The notes beneath the pieces are model-generated. The model was not told where the DNA came from. It worked only from the letters and a program-made list of their open reading frames with translations, and searched no databases. From NCBI RefSeq assembly GCF_014805625.2, contig NW_023998464.1, positions 3,950,318 to 4,014,317 on the forward strand: a stretch of 64,000 bases of DNA, in the 5' to 3' direction. Every line of letters starts with the position of its first letter. Position 1 is the stretch's first letter. The DNA comes from Glossina fuscipes (Eukaryota > Arthropoda > Insecta > Diptera > Glossinidae). Both the position numbers and the translations under genes were made by a program. Positions 1 to 14,000 of this stretch are shown here, in pieces.

Positions 1-1294
1 TTCACGTTTTGGAGATCTTCTCGTACAGGGACGCTTTAATATTTGTAATTGAAGTTATGTAATAAGCATCGAATACGTTAATTTCCTATTATCTGGTTAG
101 TTCAGAGGCAGGGTGAATGGGCCAGCTATGCGTATTGTTAACCTATCTCCGTAAAATTTTATTATTTGCGAGCAGTACATTCCCTGGCTTGCTTTGGGCA
201 AAGTACGTTACTTAAACAATAGTTTTGATCACAACTACCTTAAGGATTGGCGACATCAAATGAACGTAAAGGGTTCAATTGTATGCAATAACAAAGATAT
301 ATTACGCGTTGAGGCCACAAAAGAGTCCATTTACGTCGGTATAAATTGGTGTCCTTGTTGACTCGTCTCTTGGTCAGTGGCTTGGAGACCTCGCCAATTT
401 ATTGATATTGATCTACCTTTTCTTTCGAGTTTCTAAAGTCGTTTAAATTTATATGCTATGAACGGATAAGACCTACAAACTGACAACCGATTCCGACTAA
501 AGTAATTCGATGCAAAGATTTCTATGAACTGAATGTAGTGGAAGACATGTAAGTTTGCAAGCCTTTTACTTTACTATTCATATAAAAAGAAAATGTGTGT
601 GTGTGTGAAATTCACTCCTTCAACGTAAAAGTGATGTTAAAAATTCTTTTGTTCCTTTTGATTGGTACGAAAATAAATAAGTAAACAGAAAATATTTCGA
701 AAAGCTCGAAATCTTGCCGTAAATTTCTTCATTTTATTATTAATTTGGCTTATTTGCAATTCCTTAATATGTTCCATAAAACAAAAAAAAATTTTTGGTT
801 AAGCACTTAAAGCATAATTGGGGATTTAAACCAAGAATGCGTATCTCATGGAACCGTTATTAAATATTTCAGGGTGATGCGACTACACATATGTATATAT
901 GTATAAATCTCTCTTTTACTAACGTATAATGGTATCCTTAACGATGTCATAAACCGTAAAATGTTACATTTATGGTGAAAGACAATGTGAAAGAGAAACG
1001 AAGAATTTTGCACTTCAACTGTGAAATGAATACAAAACGACGTAAACTCATACAAGATGCATAAAATACATATAGTAGATTAAAATAAGAGAGAATATAT
1101 AGTAAATTAAATAATATATAGCTTAAAACCTGGACTACGCTTTAATATCTCTAGCATTCATAAGAAAGCAATTTATTCATTTGAAAAATGTTTTACACGA
1201 GATCCACTAAAGATGTAAATGAATATTGCTTTACTTTTGAGTAAATTTTGAGTAACATCCCTGAAACACGCCTGAAAGTAACTTGCAGAGTGTA

Positions 1295-1400
1295 TGATGA
1301 TAATATATATATGTATATATATACATAATATAGAAATCATATATGAAAGTTAATATAATATAAATCAATATATACATATATATGTATATACACATATAGA
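1295..1400 (+). repeat. AT-rich simple sequence with short palindromes
   Basis: ATATATATGTATATATATACAT-type stretches on both sides of a short AT-rich spacer. Could form hairpins; no gene. Confidence 0.7.
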
Positions 1401-3914
1401 TTGAGCACAAGCCGTATTATCTGAAAACCTCCTAGAGGTCGCAGTTCTCTTGCAATACGGAAGAATCCAGGGAAAAATGTTGTCTTTCTTATGATTATTT
1501 TTCTTATATTTCTCTATCCATATTTGCCATGACGCATTTAATTACTCGATCAATGTTTTATGAATATTAGACATTAAATTCATTTCATTTTTATGTTACT
1601 AAAGCTGCCTGTCAATAGTTTGCTTTTCAATGACAATAATAACCATGCCCGGTGGCAGAAAGAAGCATTATTAACAAATTGGTGCTTGTGATGAAAAAAT
1701 ATAGTACAGCTTGGAGAAAAGCAAAGGATGCGTGTAGTATATATAATTAAATAACAATAGCGGATGCATATAAGAACACGTATGTTTGGTGTTCGAAATT
1801 GACATGAAAACCCGAAAATGAAGTGAAGATGTGTTTTTATTCACATACATATACTCGTACTGGATCTGTTAATTTATATGTGGCACTTAAAAAATACGCC
1901 TTCATTTTCTTTATTTCAATTGAATAAACACGTTTCTGAAGTGATTAAGTTCACCACGTTTACTAGCTCGTCGCTTCACGACTGCGAACAGCGATATAAA
2001 AATCCAAGTTGATAGGCAAAGATTTACTTTGAAAATGGGATAATCCATAATACCTATATACGTTATATTAGTTTAAAAGTTTCACTAAATATTTACCAAA
2101 AGCATGCAAAGCTTCGATCATCTTTATATTGTGTTTTCTCATCATTTGATTTAATTTCATTTCAAGCTAAAATTTATTTTATCCATGTTTTAATCGCGAG
2201 AATTAAGACTTTTTTATTAGCGTAAAGACAACGGCTAGTGTGAAATGCAGTAAAATACGTTTTATTGTAAATAAATTGAAGAATTTTTCATGTCTTTTCG
2301 CTGAATCTGCGGTGATATTGTACAAAGACTTTCTGAATGTTTCAATATATTCTCGAAAGATCTTTCTGTTCATGCAGACAGTTCCCCACCTTTGTTTCAA
2401 GTAATATAAATTTATTCGTTCGACACACAACTATAAGGCATTTCAGGCAAATGACTCCCAAGACACTCAAGAATATTCAAACGGAAAGTATGTGACCACT
2501 TGCCACATGTATAACAAGGAAAATTGTAGCTTAACGTTTAGTTGTAGATACCAAAGTAAATCAGTGACGTTCACTGCCCGCAAACACATAAGGATCAGAA
2601 GGATCGGGCGTCATTTTTCGATTGTTCGCTAATAACCATCCGACTTTTCCGAAAAGCAATGTCGCATCACCTATCGTCTGTGCAATCTGCTCACTTATTC
2701 ACTACTAGCTAATGCTGCCTAATCCTAACCTAACCCTAGCAACTTCGTCCCAGATGGAAAGCAGGTGAGATCAAAATGAGGAAATTAGGTTACAAGATGA
2801 GTAACTTTTAGCTTCTTTGGCCACCATGAATGGCTGCCTTGTACCGCTCAAATAAATGAATAAATATATATAAAGAGAAATTAAGGTGTTAAAGATAAGT
2901 AAATCGGTAATAAGGAGAATGTTTTAAAAAATGCATCTAGGGCATCAAATATTAATGTTAGCAGAGTATTTGCCCTACATGCCAAGCAAAATACCTCACA
3001 ATTTGCTCGAAAAGATTCCAGATGTTGGATATCGGAGTTTTGCGCCAAGACTTCTATTAATTTCATATCTCTTTCACTTATTTATTTTCCTTATTTGCAA
3101 AAATTGAAAAAAGCGTTTTACTCGCATGTAGTTCTCTAAAATGATTTCATATTTTTTCCTTCATTAGTCCGGTTCTTCTTCGTTAGTTCAGTGAGATACC
3201 AATATATTTTTTGAGGAATGTCTTGCGTGACATGCAGAAAATGTGCGGTAGCGAGGAGGGCTGTGGAGGAATGTTTGTTATCATTTTCATGCAATAAAAA
3301 TTCATGCTCTAATCAAAAATTCCGGTTTCATATGCACATTAGTGTAAACAACTTTAACCCCGCTAACTTTAAACCCACAAAGTAAATGATTGAGCTCAAA
3401 TTCCTCACAGTAACTGGATACGATAGCTTACTAGTTAATTTACTGAGCAAATATGTGTGGCGATGTTATAACCATATAAATGTGGTGTAGGTGTTAAGCG
3501 AAAGCTTGAAGCATAATTATGAGTTTTATATATATACTGGAATGTAAAAATATTTAAGGAGTTTAAAGTTTACGAATCGCTAATTTGTACGTTGAACAAC
3601 CATTCGCTGAAGCAAATCAAGTAATAAAATATTATATGTATATTTTTTTATATTTTATTTAATCTTCTTTCGTTACTTTTAATGATATCACAACTTAGCA
3701 AATCTCTTACAAGTCCGTCCACCGCAATAAGATCATGCGTGTTGTATTAGTTGTATGTTCAGATGCATATTGCTTTAAGATCAGCCTTGTTGAGCGTCGG
3801 AAATTGTGGTGCTAAGGTTTTTTGTGATACGATAGTAGAGCCCTGGACTCGTCGTATTGTTGCTAAGGTCTACGGATCCTTTGAATGGATGTCTGTTTTT
3901 TTAATTTTTCTTTC

Positions 3915-4150
3915 AATTATATGACCAATCACTCAGAGGATGTCGCTTCTACGTTTAATACGTTGATTGTCAGAAAGAGGTGAAGAAAGGGAAAGAAATG
4001 GGAGGGTGGCCGCATCTGGTACTTGTGTGCGTAATCGATAATTGCTACGCTTTTACCGACTCAGCACTCACTATAACTACGATCAAACTGAACTGTATCA
4101 CATTGAAGTTTGAACATAAACTTGGTAGTCAGGATTCTTACCTGCCCGGC
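3915..4150 (-). repeat. Dispersed repeat family R1, copy 1
   Basis: The minus strand matches the R1 order seen at 58515 and 38530: a degenerate box-B-like start, TTGATCGTAG, AGTGAGTGCT..TCGGTAAAAG, GCGGCCACC, a pyrimidine block, TTTCTGAC, and ACATCCTCTGAGTGATTGGTCATAT. Detected by eye comparison. Confidence 0.55.
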
Positions 4151-6434
4151 TACCCATGCGAATAATGAGTACCGGATTTGAAAAGATATTAATTGCTTCC
4201 AACAGAGACGCAACCACATTTTAGGCACGTTCGTCGAAAGCTGCAGCAAGCAAATAAAGCGACATGGTTGAGATACTTTCCAATGCGAAAGTGTGCGCTG
4301 TCTACGAAAAACAAGAAAACCATCCTATGTATTTATGTTTTTCACGAGCTAATCCAAAAGAGTGTACTAAACGAATTAAAGATTCTTTTTGAAAAATTAG
4401 TAGTGGCACTTATGGTGAAACTAACTCTTTATGTCGGGTACAAAAGGCAACGAATACATTAGTTCATACCATCGATGGTAATCGATATTGAAGAGTTGTG
4501 TAAACGCGAAAGTGTACTAAATATAGTTTTCTGTTCACATAATCCATATGTCACAAAAGTTGACGTCGAACGCGTTTTTCGCTAATCCCCGAAAATCGAA
4601 TTTGAGAGCAGGCTTTGTGCAAGCATAACCATGACTCGAAGAAGAACTATACTTCACCGCTTATGAGGAATCTGGTACAAATATTTCCTAGGACTAATTA
4701 GATAGATCTGCAGAAGTGGTCGGTATCAAATGTATGCCCTAAGGCGGATGTAAACTCCTTATTATATTTTATTTTATTTATTTATTTATTTTTTTTTTTG
4801 AATGTTTCAATCTGAACCTTTGCTTACTTATACACATTTTCGATGTGTTTGATAGCCATATACTTCTGATTTCGTGCATGAATTCCATCAAATTCAAATA
4901 AAAGAGAGAAATAAAAATTTTTGGTTTACTACTATGAAGTAAAAGTGGTCTCTGTTGTTGGTGCTTTTGCGTGTGTATGTGTTTGATGTAAGTGAGTGTT
5001 TTTATGGCACTATACCAAGAATTTGAATATATATGTGCACACAAATATCAAATATAAACGTATCTGAGTTTGCAAAAAATTGCACAGAATATGTTTGAGT
5101 GTGAGAGTGTGTTTTGCAAAAGCGTTTGGTTATCGTGAATCAAATGGTAAAAGAAACTCTGAAAATGGAATAAAATTAAATTACATATTTTACGAAAACT
5201 AGAAGAGAAAAACGGGAAAAAATATGTGATTTTGAATTGTTTCCACTATCGCTAGCAACCACTAAACCGCCAACACTATTACACATATATGCGTACATTC
5301 ATACGAACATAGATGCACATATAATGCATATTCATGCTGTCAAAAGTGTAACGATATTGCAATGTTCGTTTTCAAGGATATTTTAACATTTGTTTTTTTC
5401 ACTCGTTGCTTCGCTCGTTGTTCGCTCATTCGTTCGTTAGTGTGTTTGAATGCCGGCACCATAGCAATGTTAGTTTTGCTATTGCATTGTACATAATTTC
5501 GTGTACATGTATGTTTTAGGTGTATGCATGTATATGCATTGCGGTTTATTATGTTTATTATACGAATTGAAAATCTTAATGAGAATTTTTGGAATTGTTT
5601 CGTTATTATGAAGAAATGAAATTTAATTGAACCAAATTTCTACCACAGCAAAAAGAAGACGGAGAAGAAGAAAAAGTAATTGTTATTTTTTTTTCTCTTA
5701 TTACTTTATAAGGAGAAAGATGTAGACGGGATTTGTCAACTCATTTGTAGTGTCAAAACAAGAGCATTGAAGAAGGCTCTTTAGGGTCTCTATATTTTTA
5801 GTCAGTCAGTTTACCCACAGCTTTTGTTAGAACGCTTACTTGCGATCGTTACACGTATTTTTGTGATGCTAAAGATATAAAAATATTTGCTTATTACTAT
5901 GCCCTTGAAGGTTGCCGAAGGAGAAAGCTGAAACTTTTAGAAAGGTTTCGCTTTGTTACGTCCAGATAATCCTCTTCTGCGGTTGGCTGTGGTTGTGTTT
6001 ATGTAAACTGAATTTCTCAATATTTTGGCTTTGGCTGCCGGAGATTTGTAAAAGTTTCTCTTTTTTTTCGTATTTTGTAATTTTTTTTCCTTTTTGATTT
6101 TTAATCTTTCAACAAACATTAATTGTTATTTAGTCTTATACACAAATATACACAAATATATGTGTGTGTAGGTATATACTGTTTGTACTCGAGCAAATGT
6201 CGAGTAAACGACTTCTAGATCCTTATAAATGTTCGTCATTATCAAATTTTTTTATCACTATTTGCTTTTGAATAAAGTTTATTGGTTTGTCTATATGCAC
6301 TACGTACACTATATATGTACTTATTTTTGCTATTTTGCCAATTGTAAAAGTCAAATGCCACAAGTTTCAAGTTAGTTTTCAAGCATGTTTTCGGAAGCAT
6401 TGAAATTCTTATTAAACGGTCGATTAGTTACTTT

Positions 6435-6475
6435 GCCTGTCTGCCTGGCTGCCTGGCTGCCTGGCTGTCTGTCTG
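6435..6475 (+). repeat. Tetranucleotide repeat (CTGB)n
   Basis: Imperfect run of CTGT/CTGC/CTGG units. Confidence 0.9.
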
Positions 6476-6613
6476 CTTTTCTGCTTGCAGTTATCATAAT
6501 GTGCTTGTTTGCCTCTCTTTGTTTTATATAACATTTGGAAAGTATTATTTTCATGTACACCCATAAACAGCTGTGTTTATATGCATAGCTATCGGTTTAT
6601 AGTAAAATACTTA

Positions 6614-6634
6614 AGAGAGAGAGAGAGAGAGAGA
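6614..6634 (+). repeat. (GA)n microsatellite
   Basis: About ten GA units. Such runs can bind GAGA factor in flies, but nothing else here marks a promoter. Confidence 0.9.
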
Positions 6635-8094
6635 AACAATTTCATGCGTTTTCAAAGTCTCATAGTTTTAATGAAATATGAAAATCCCAATCATATAACA
6701 AGCGACTTATACTCCGTATTGTTGCATTAGAATTTCGGTTTATCTTAGTGGTTTATAGGGTGTGCTATGCTGTGCATAAGCATTCTTAAAATTTCGATAT
6801 AGTTTTACCTGAAACTGAGTTGTGGTTTTACAATTCATCCGCATGACTTTACTTTATTGACAGAAAGGACTAAGGATATTCAAGTGATCTTGTTCTTCAA
6901 TAAGATATTTCTCTCAAGTTAACGAAATCTGAAATGGCTTTTTGTGTGATTTCCTATAGGAAATCTGTAAATTTTTGTGTTTTTTTCGGTTTATTTCTAT
7001 CGAAGACTACACTTGCCACACTTGTGTTTCTGACAATCTGCATTTATGTAGGCGTTATTTGCAAGGCATTGTTACGAACAAAAACCATCATCATATTTGC
7101 AAAGTAACTGCTTTTGTGTTTCACAACTTAAGTCTTCCTTTCCTTTCCTTCGCAACTGGGCTAATATTTCAACATTGAGTTCACATCCCTCGCGCCAAAA
7201 CCTTACATATGAAATTACAACATGACTTGATGTTAAGAATCTAAAACAAAAGTGGTCACTTTCCAAAAACAATGGTGAGCGGAATTCTTTTTGGCTTTAC
7301 ACGTTGTAAGATGTAAGAAAGAGGATATTCCACGTGAAAATTGCAATGCGTTCATGGACTTTCAAGGATAGTGCGTTCTAATCGCTCCGAAGGGCCGTAT
7401 AAACTTTCAATTTCCATTGGAAGGATCTTCAAATGACCGGCATCTTCTTTTAAGCTCCAGCTAGATAGAATAAAGCGTCGTACTTACTGGGCAAACGCAA
7501 ATAAGTGTACATCACCATGATGATTGTAATTGGTGTTCGGATTAGAAGGTGCAGAAGCTATGTTAAAAGTTCTTTGGTAAAACTACTTAGTTACTTTAAA
7601 TTCCTTCCTTATTCTTTACATCATGTGTTAACAACTTCGTAGACCGTCGTAATTGGGAAAAGAAACCTTCGAAGCTTACGAAACTGAAATTTCAGCATTC
7701 CAAACGTTGCTTCATAAGATGGCAAATCCTCTGCCTGCAATTGAAAGGAGAGATTAGACTGTCAATAAGATATTTAGAAGTAAAATTTTAATCAATTCAA
7801 GCAGCTAGATAAAAATCAATGAAACCAGCAGGACGGATAAGGAAATTTTTCTTTCATTTCTAATCATTTATGCCAGCAACTTATGATTTGGTTTAGTAGG
7901 TATGAATACCTTTACTGGCGTTACGAGATTTTCGTTTATAACTTCTTTCATTGCCGATTGCCTTCCGTGCTTGCAAAATTGTCTACAGCGTTTGAAATAG
8001 CTGTAATACAGGTCCGTGCCTGTGTTCGGAAAATCTGCTTTATAAGCAGCTAAGATTTCGGCCGCCTCATGAGCATCATTGTAGCTTATACCCC

Positions 8095-8720
8095 ATTTTT
8101 TGTACAGGGTATATTAAGTTTGTACAAATTTATGTAACATCCAGAGAGGCATAAGATAGACCTCCATTTTATTATACTGGCCGCCTCAAAGTAATGTTCT
8201 GGAATTAAATCTACGTGTCCGTCTATCCGTCTGATGTGTGATCACGGCTTTTGTGTTCAACCTACAAGTCGAAGCTTTCAAAATAGTTTGACGAAATTTG
8301 TTACGCAGACGTGCTTTTGCCACTTAGGGAGCTTGATGAGAAAGAAGTGAGAGAAAGAGAAAGACAAAGACAAGCCGAAAAGGAGGAGGCGGCATGTGCG
8401 CAATCGGTAAGTGTTACGCCGTTATCGATTTAGCATTGACTGCAGCCACGAGTAAAGTGAACTCTACTTCCCTTGCGTTTGAGCTCGTAATCTCGAGTCT
8501 TACCTAGCCGTGTACTTGAAAAGCTGAATCCTTATATTGTGAAAAGGTGTAATTTTCAATATTTCATGGTGAAAATTTATCCATAATGCAATGGAGTGAT
8601 TTGACGCAGGAATTTGTCTTGCCAAATTTGGATCGAGTAGATCCATTTTTTGGATACCGGCCATGAATTGTAAGTTCTATTTTTAGGGGTTCTAGAAAGT
8701 AAGCCTATATGGCAACAAAG
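8095..8720 (+). repeat. Dispersed repeat family R3, copy 1 (with an R1 copy inside)
   Basis: Contains TACAGGGTATATTAAGTTTGT, AACATCCAGAGAGGCATAAGATAGACC, and further on AATATTTCATGGTGAAAATTTATCC and GCCAAATTTGGATCGAGTAGATCC. Similar blocks recur at 21235-21810 and 10880-11080. The R1 copy at 8330-8530 interrupts it. Confidence 0.45.
8330..8530 (-). repeat. Dispersed repeat family R1, copy 2
   Basis: The minus strand shows the same order as the other R1 copies: a box-B-like start, ACTCGTGGCTGCAGTCAATG, TTACCGATTGCGCACATG, GCCGCCTCC, and a long pyrimidine block. It is diverged. Confidence 0.5.
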
Positions 8721-10799
8721 TGCAATTTGAACTTTTTATGACGAAAGCAGTTGAAAAATAATAACTTCTTTAACAAGTAAATTGAGTTTCCTAGATTTAG
8801 ATTACCTAAGCTGACATTTTGGGCAGCTTCCAATATGAACTCTTTTCTAACAATTACGCCTCAACATAAAACCAATGTATATTTTTTTGGTATGTTATCA
8901 CGAAAGTGAAGGAACAGTTGTATAAGGCGACGTGCTGTAGGGTATTTGGTAGTGCTGTTATTTGTTTTATTTAATTTTATTTTTAGGGAGTGTAGCAGTC
9001 ATTGAAAAAAGGCGCACGAAAAAGCGACAAGATGGCATTATCTCTTAAGAAAGCGAGCCATGAAATCTATTCAAGTTGAATAATAATTTTCAAATATAGA
9101 ACATTTGCTGCTCTTCCAGCGATTCATTCATATGATGAAATTCAACAAGAGCGCTATTAAAAGCTTACACATGTTTACAATAATATCAAGTTTTACTTAT
9201 GCGTTTATTAAATGGATTTTAACTGTCCGCATTGTAATGGTAATAATCATAAAGTTGTTCAGTCGTTTAAAAGCATTTTTTTTTTTTTTTTTTGTTTTCA
9301 TATAGTTTTATGACGAAATTCGCAATTATGCGTGTACATCAGCTTGCTGCTCGTTCAGGACCATGGTATTTACAACGTATGCATGTGTGTTCTTATAAGT
9401 AAATTTGAAAGAAATTCTCACAAATAATTACATCTACTGGCACGTGTGCGATATGTGCTCACAATAGAAGAGCATTGTAATGCAATAAAAACAAAATGTA
9501 TATAGTTTCTTACGAAGGCACATCGGTATTATTGTACAAAGCACAAGAAGAATTTTAAAAATAAAGAACAATTATGAACAACAATACACAATGCGTTGTA
9601 TACATAGTGGCAACAGTTCTACATGTATAGTTATGAGAAAAAAGCAAGAAACAAAACAAAGCAAATCCTCAAGGAAACAAAAGTACGCTCTATTGTAGTC
9701 TGATTTTCTGGCTGAAGAAGAGGAAGAAGATAAAAAAACCATAAAAAGAAACGAGAAAAATACCAAAGCTCAACTGAAGGGTGCGATGCAAGGAAAGAGC
9801 ATTGTTAAGTAACTTACTACAACATAAGAATTGATGGTTAGTTGAAGTGAGCGCATCATCCTGCATTTTCGAAAAATGGTAATTAAGCGATTTCATAAAA
9901 TGCGTCTCTAAACTGTAATAACTGAGAGGAAGAAGTTCTCCTTTATGTAATACAATTTCTACCTACGTAAATAAAGAAGCAAATGTATTGAGTTTGTTCC
10001 TTTTTGCCGTCGTTCGATAAGCAAACACGTCTGTCTTACATTAAGCTAAGTTTAACTTTAGCTTGTTAAAGGTGTGTTCTTGAGAAAAATACCTTTTTTG
10101 ATAACTTTTCAACACACTGGTCATATGTCCTTATTCTCCTCCTTTAAATTGGCTGACGTTGAAACAATCTTAAGAATTTTAGAACAAAAAAAAGCAAAAG
10201 AAGAAGAGCATATATATTGCATTACGGTGTCAGAACAATATCACTGAAGACAGATTTGGATAGTGAAACCGGGAGAGGGCGGGCGCGGAGATGTTTCATT
10301 TAATAGCGCAAATCTGGAATATTGTACTACGAAAGAGAACGCGTTAATGGGGGAGAGAATATTATCTTTTTTACGATCTCAAAATCATTTACCGACTGCG
10401 ATTTCCAAAGTCATGAATCGTTATATCTAATCTAATAAAAAATAATAATGGAAACCCGGAAAGAAACTATTTATATTTGGCTTCGATTGAATTTTCAACA
10501 ATTATCACCAGCGAACATTGACAGTCTTCTAAGAAATTCGATTATATCGTGGTTGCACATGCGCATCCAATAGTATCTCATGGATAATTATGCAAGCAAA
10601 AGGCTGTGTGTTTCCATTTATAATCTTATTCGTATATCAGTTTTATACCCCACACGCGTTGTGCGAGCGTATGCAAAACCTAAAAGGCTCTAAGACAGAC
10701 CCAAGCTTTCTTACGCCAATCGATTCGGAAGCATTTCCTGAAGTGATTTAGGTATGTCTGTCATGCATGTGCATTTGTTACGTGACCTACGGGTCTCTC

Positions 10800-11080
10800 T
10801 TCATATAAAACAGACACTTTTCAAAATTTCTTCATAAAATTCGCTGAGGAATATATTTTGGCATGTCAAACTGACTTTCTGGACCACACCTTTGTAAAAG
10901 TTCCTATTAAAGGCCTTTATAAAGCTAGAAGACTAATTTCCAATATTTCATAGGAAAAATTGCTCCGTATGAGAATGATGGCTAAAAAATAAACTGTGCA
11001 AAATTTGGACTACATAGATTCACTTATAAGACCACATCCAATGTAAGACTTCCTACGAGAGTTACGCCTGTAGGTGGCAA
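10800..11080 (+). repeat. Dispersed repeat family R3, copy 2
   Basis: CCAATATTTCATAGGAAAAATTGCTCCGTATG and GCAAAATTTGGACTACATAGATTC match the second half of the R3 copies at 8095 and 21235. The minus-strand frame at 11024-11341 falls largely in or next to this repeat and is not taken as a gene. Confidence 0.4.
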
Positions 11081-14000
11081 CGACGGAAATAAATGAAGAG
11101 TAATAAGATCGTTGACAAGAAAATTAATGTTGCCATATTTGGACGAGGAGAATTTATTGTTTTGGGCCCGCTCCCATAATCTTTCATCGCCATTTTCACT
11201 CGGTCGGATATAGAAAGTGGCTACGTCGGCCCAATTGTGCAAATGGCATGTGGTATACGTGACGTGTCTTAACTTCTGGACAAACCTTGCATCTGTGGGG
11301 TCCAGAAAATTGTGTTGCAAGAGTGATGTAGAACGCATCATACCATTTCAAAAAAGCGTATTAATTCTTGCAAATTAATGTAATCAAGTTTTGTGCGTTT
11401 ATATATTTATAAATGTATCGTTAATCTTGGGACAATGACACATATGATATAATAGTCACTGTTTATTAAACTTCGTACTTCTTGCTTTAAGTCCTACTTA
11501 ATTTACTTTTCACTGTCTAGATATCTAACATCATATGCGATATCAAGCATAACAAATTTGCGCGAATGTACGCGCTACCCAGAACAACAGAGCAGAGTGA
11601 ATCGATTGAAGCCTCTTCGTCCGCATATCTGAGTGATCTCTACCTACACATTCTGGTATGGTTCGTGATTACAGAGACATTTTAGTTAAGCAATGAACGC
11701 TGTTAAAAACAAAAGTTGTACATGTTTTAGTACTCGTCGTTTAGTACTCGCAAAAAGCGGTGAAAAATGGTATTGCGGTATACTAACTGCATGTGCAGGA
11801 TTTGTGCAGAATAAGACATTATATAATAAAAAATGTAATATTGAAATTTTTTGAGATGAAAATTGATTCAGAGTAATGGCTTGACGTATAAATCCTCTGC
11901 TAAGTTTCCCTCCCATGAAAATATTTTTAAAAAAGGTGACATTATTACAAGCAATTATTGGTATTGTGTGATAAAAGTAGGCGAACGACCGTAAAGCACT
12001 TTTATAAAAAAAGTGACTTTTAATAAATGTAAATCAGATTGGGTCATGTTTTGAGAAGCCTTTCACGGGAAAACAAGCCAGACATAGAGGCAGATGGACA
12101 CGTGGATAGCCAGGACCAGTGATGAAGGGTATAAAATTCTTATTTCGATTTTTACGAATTTATAGAACAAATGCAAAATGAAGTCTGACGCATGAAAGTA
12201 GAAAGCGTATGTTTTTCACAAGAACGGACACAGTAAACCGACTCGTATCTTGTTCACTGACTGAAAGTAGTTTTCGTTTGATTAAATTTTGTTTTGTTGA
12301 TAAACATTTTTTCCTTCTTGACTCTATTTTTGCTCAAGTTTTAGAGCAAGAGAATCTAAAGCTTCAAGCTTCGCGAAAAATATCAAAGCGTACCAAATGT
12401 ACGAGCATTTGTGGAACGGCACATGTATACATTACATAGTCTTTACAAGGTTGAATATTTTTCGCTAATGGTAAACGAAACAATAAATACAAGCAAGAAA
12501 ATTTTAATTGTTTACAACGCATTTTAGACACTCTTTACGCAATGTTTTGTAAATATATCATAATCACTAAGTTTCCGATTTATTGAAATCGATGAGGATG
12601 ATTTGTAAAGAACCATCTATCTCTCACTGTTAGATGGAAAGTGATACCTGCCTTATGATGCCTTACACTTTATTAGCGAAATGAAAATTCCAATCATTTT
12701 GCGGAGTAATTATTTGAAAATTCATCCTTTGCTTAATTCAAACTTAATGTTAAACTCAATCAAGCAACTAACCAGCCAGACTAGGATACAGTCTATCTAT
12801 TTGCAGTTCTTAGCTTTTGTAAGTGCTTCAAACGGCAGCTCTGACAACGAAACAGATAGACATAGTTGAACTGGCTCGAAATTACAAATTTTATGAAATG
12901 TTTTTTACAAACGGATATCCTAACCCAGTTCAATCTCATCCTCCGTCTATGTGGCGGTAAGCAAAATATGTATTTTCTAATAAGTGTAATGTAAGCCTTT
13001 TCGCAAGTAGTAAATTTTGAACATAATGCATTTACTTACTGCGTTACTCATGCACACAAAAAAGGAAAAAAAGCATTAAAAGTAGAATCTCGTGTTATTC
13101 CACAAGCAAAACCAATGAAATATGAGCATATGAGTAAGGGGATAATGACAACGAAAGAACGTTTGAGGTTATGAACGACAATCGAAGTTGATGCTGTTGG
13201 AAAACCGATAGCAGAAAAATAGCGTCATTTTCGATCAATTACGGGAAAAAGTGATTTTTTGGTGAAAAAGATTTACTACTTTATCGTCAAGTGCCATTAA
13301 ACAAGTTTATAAACGGTTTTTACACTGTATGCACCTAGCGAACAAAACGTGTACGTGTACTCCATGTGCGCACCCATTCACGAGAAAGTCAACAGATGGT
13401 GAATTTACGTTGTCAGCAATTGTGTGGATAGGCAGGCATAGTCGCAAAAAGCGTCTGCATCAGAGCATCGTACAAACATTGAATGTCGGTGCTTTCAGTT
13501 TTTTCCCTTATCTTTCATACGTCATGGATGTTTTTAGTACTTGTGGTTTCCGCAAGTCAAATTATTGTTTTTTTTTTTTTATTATTATCTATTGTTGTTT
13601 TTTTTTTTTTTTTCTGCCAGAATGCAACAAATCAATGGCAGTTTGCCAAAACTCGCTTCTGTTTTACAAACGGAGTCACATATTGTCAAGCGGATAGAAG
13701 ATACGCATGACCTGCGCTCAATGATAACTAAGATTGTGCAGTACCGACAATGACATGCTAAAGATTTTGCAATAAGCAAACGGTACAATCAAACAAACAT
13801 ATGCACTAATAGCTAACTTTCGTTTACACACATAAACGTATAACTTAAATATAGATTCAAATTTGCATTTGTATATAGAATGAAGCATGCATATGCTCAT
13901 AGGTACACATTAGAGCGCGGTTGTTGTATTCAATGTTGTTGAAACTCAGTTTGAATTTTAGGCAAAGCAAGAGCAAACCTCCGAAATGCATTGCCAGCAC

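Noticed and set aside
2705..2735. Telomere-like CCTAACCTAACCCTA
   Set aside because: Only a few imperfect units, and flies do not use simple telomerase repeats.
11024..11341. 105-codon minus-strand open frame
   Set aside because: It lies partly in repeat R3, with no domain, and looks like a chance frame.
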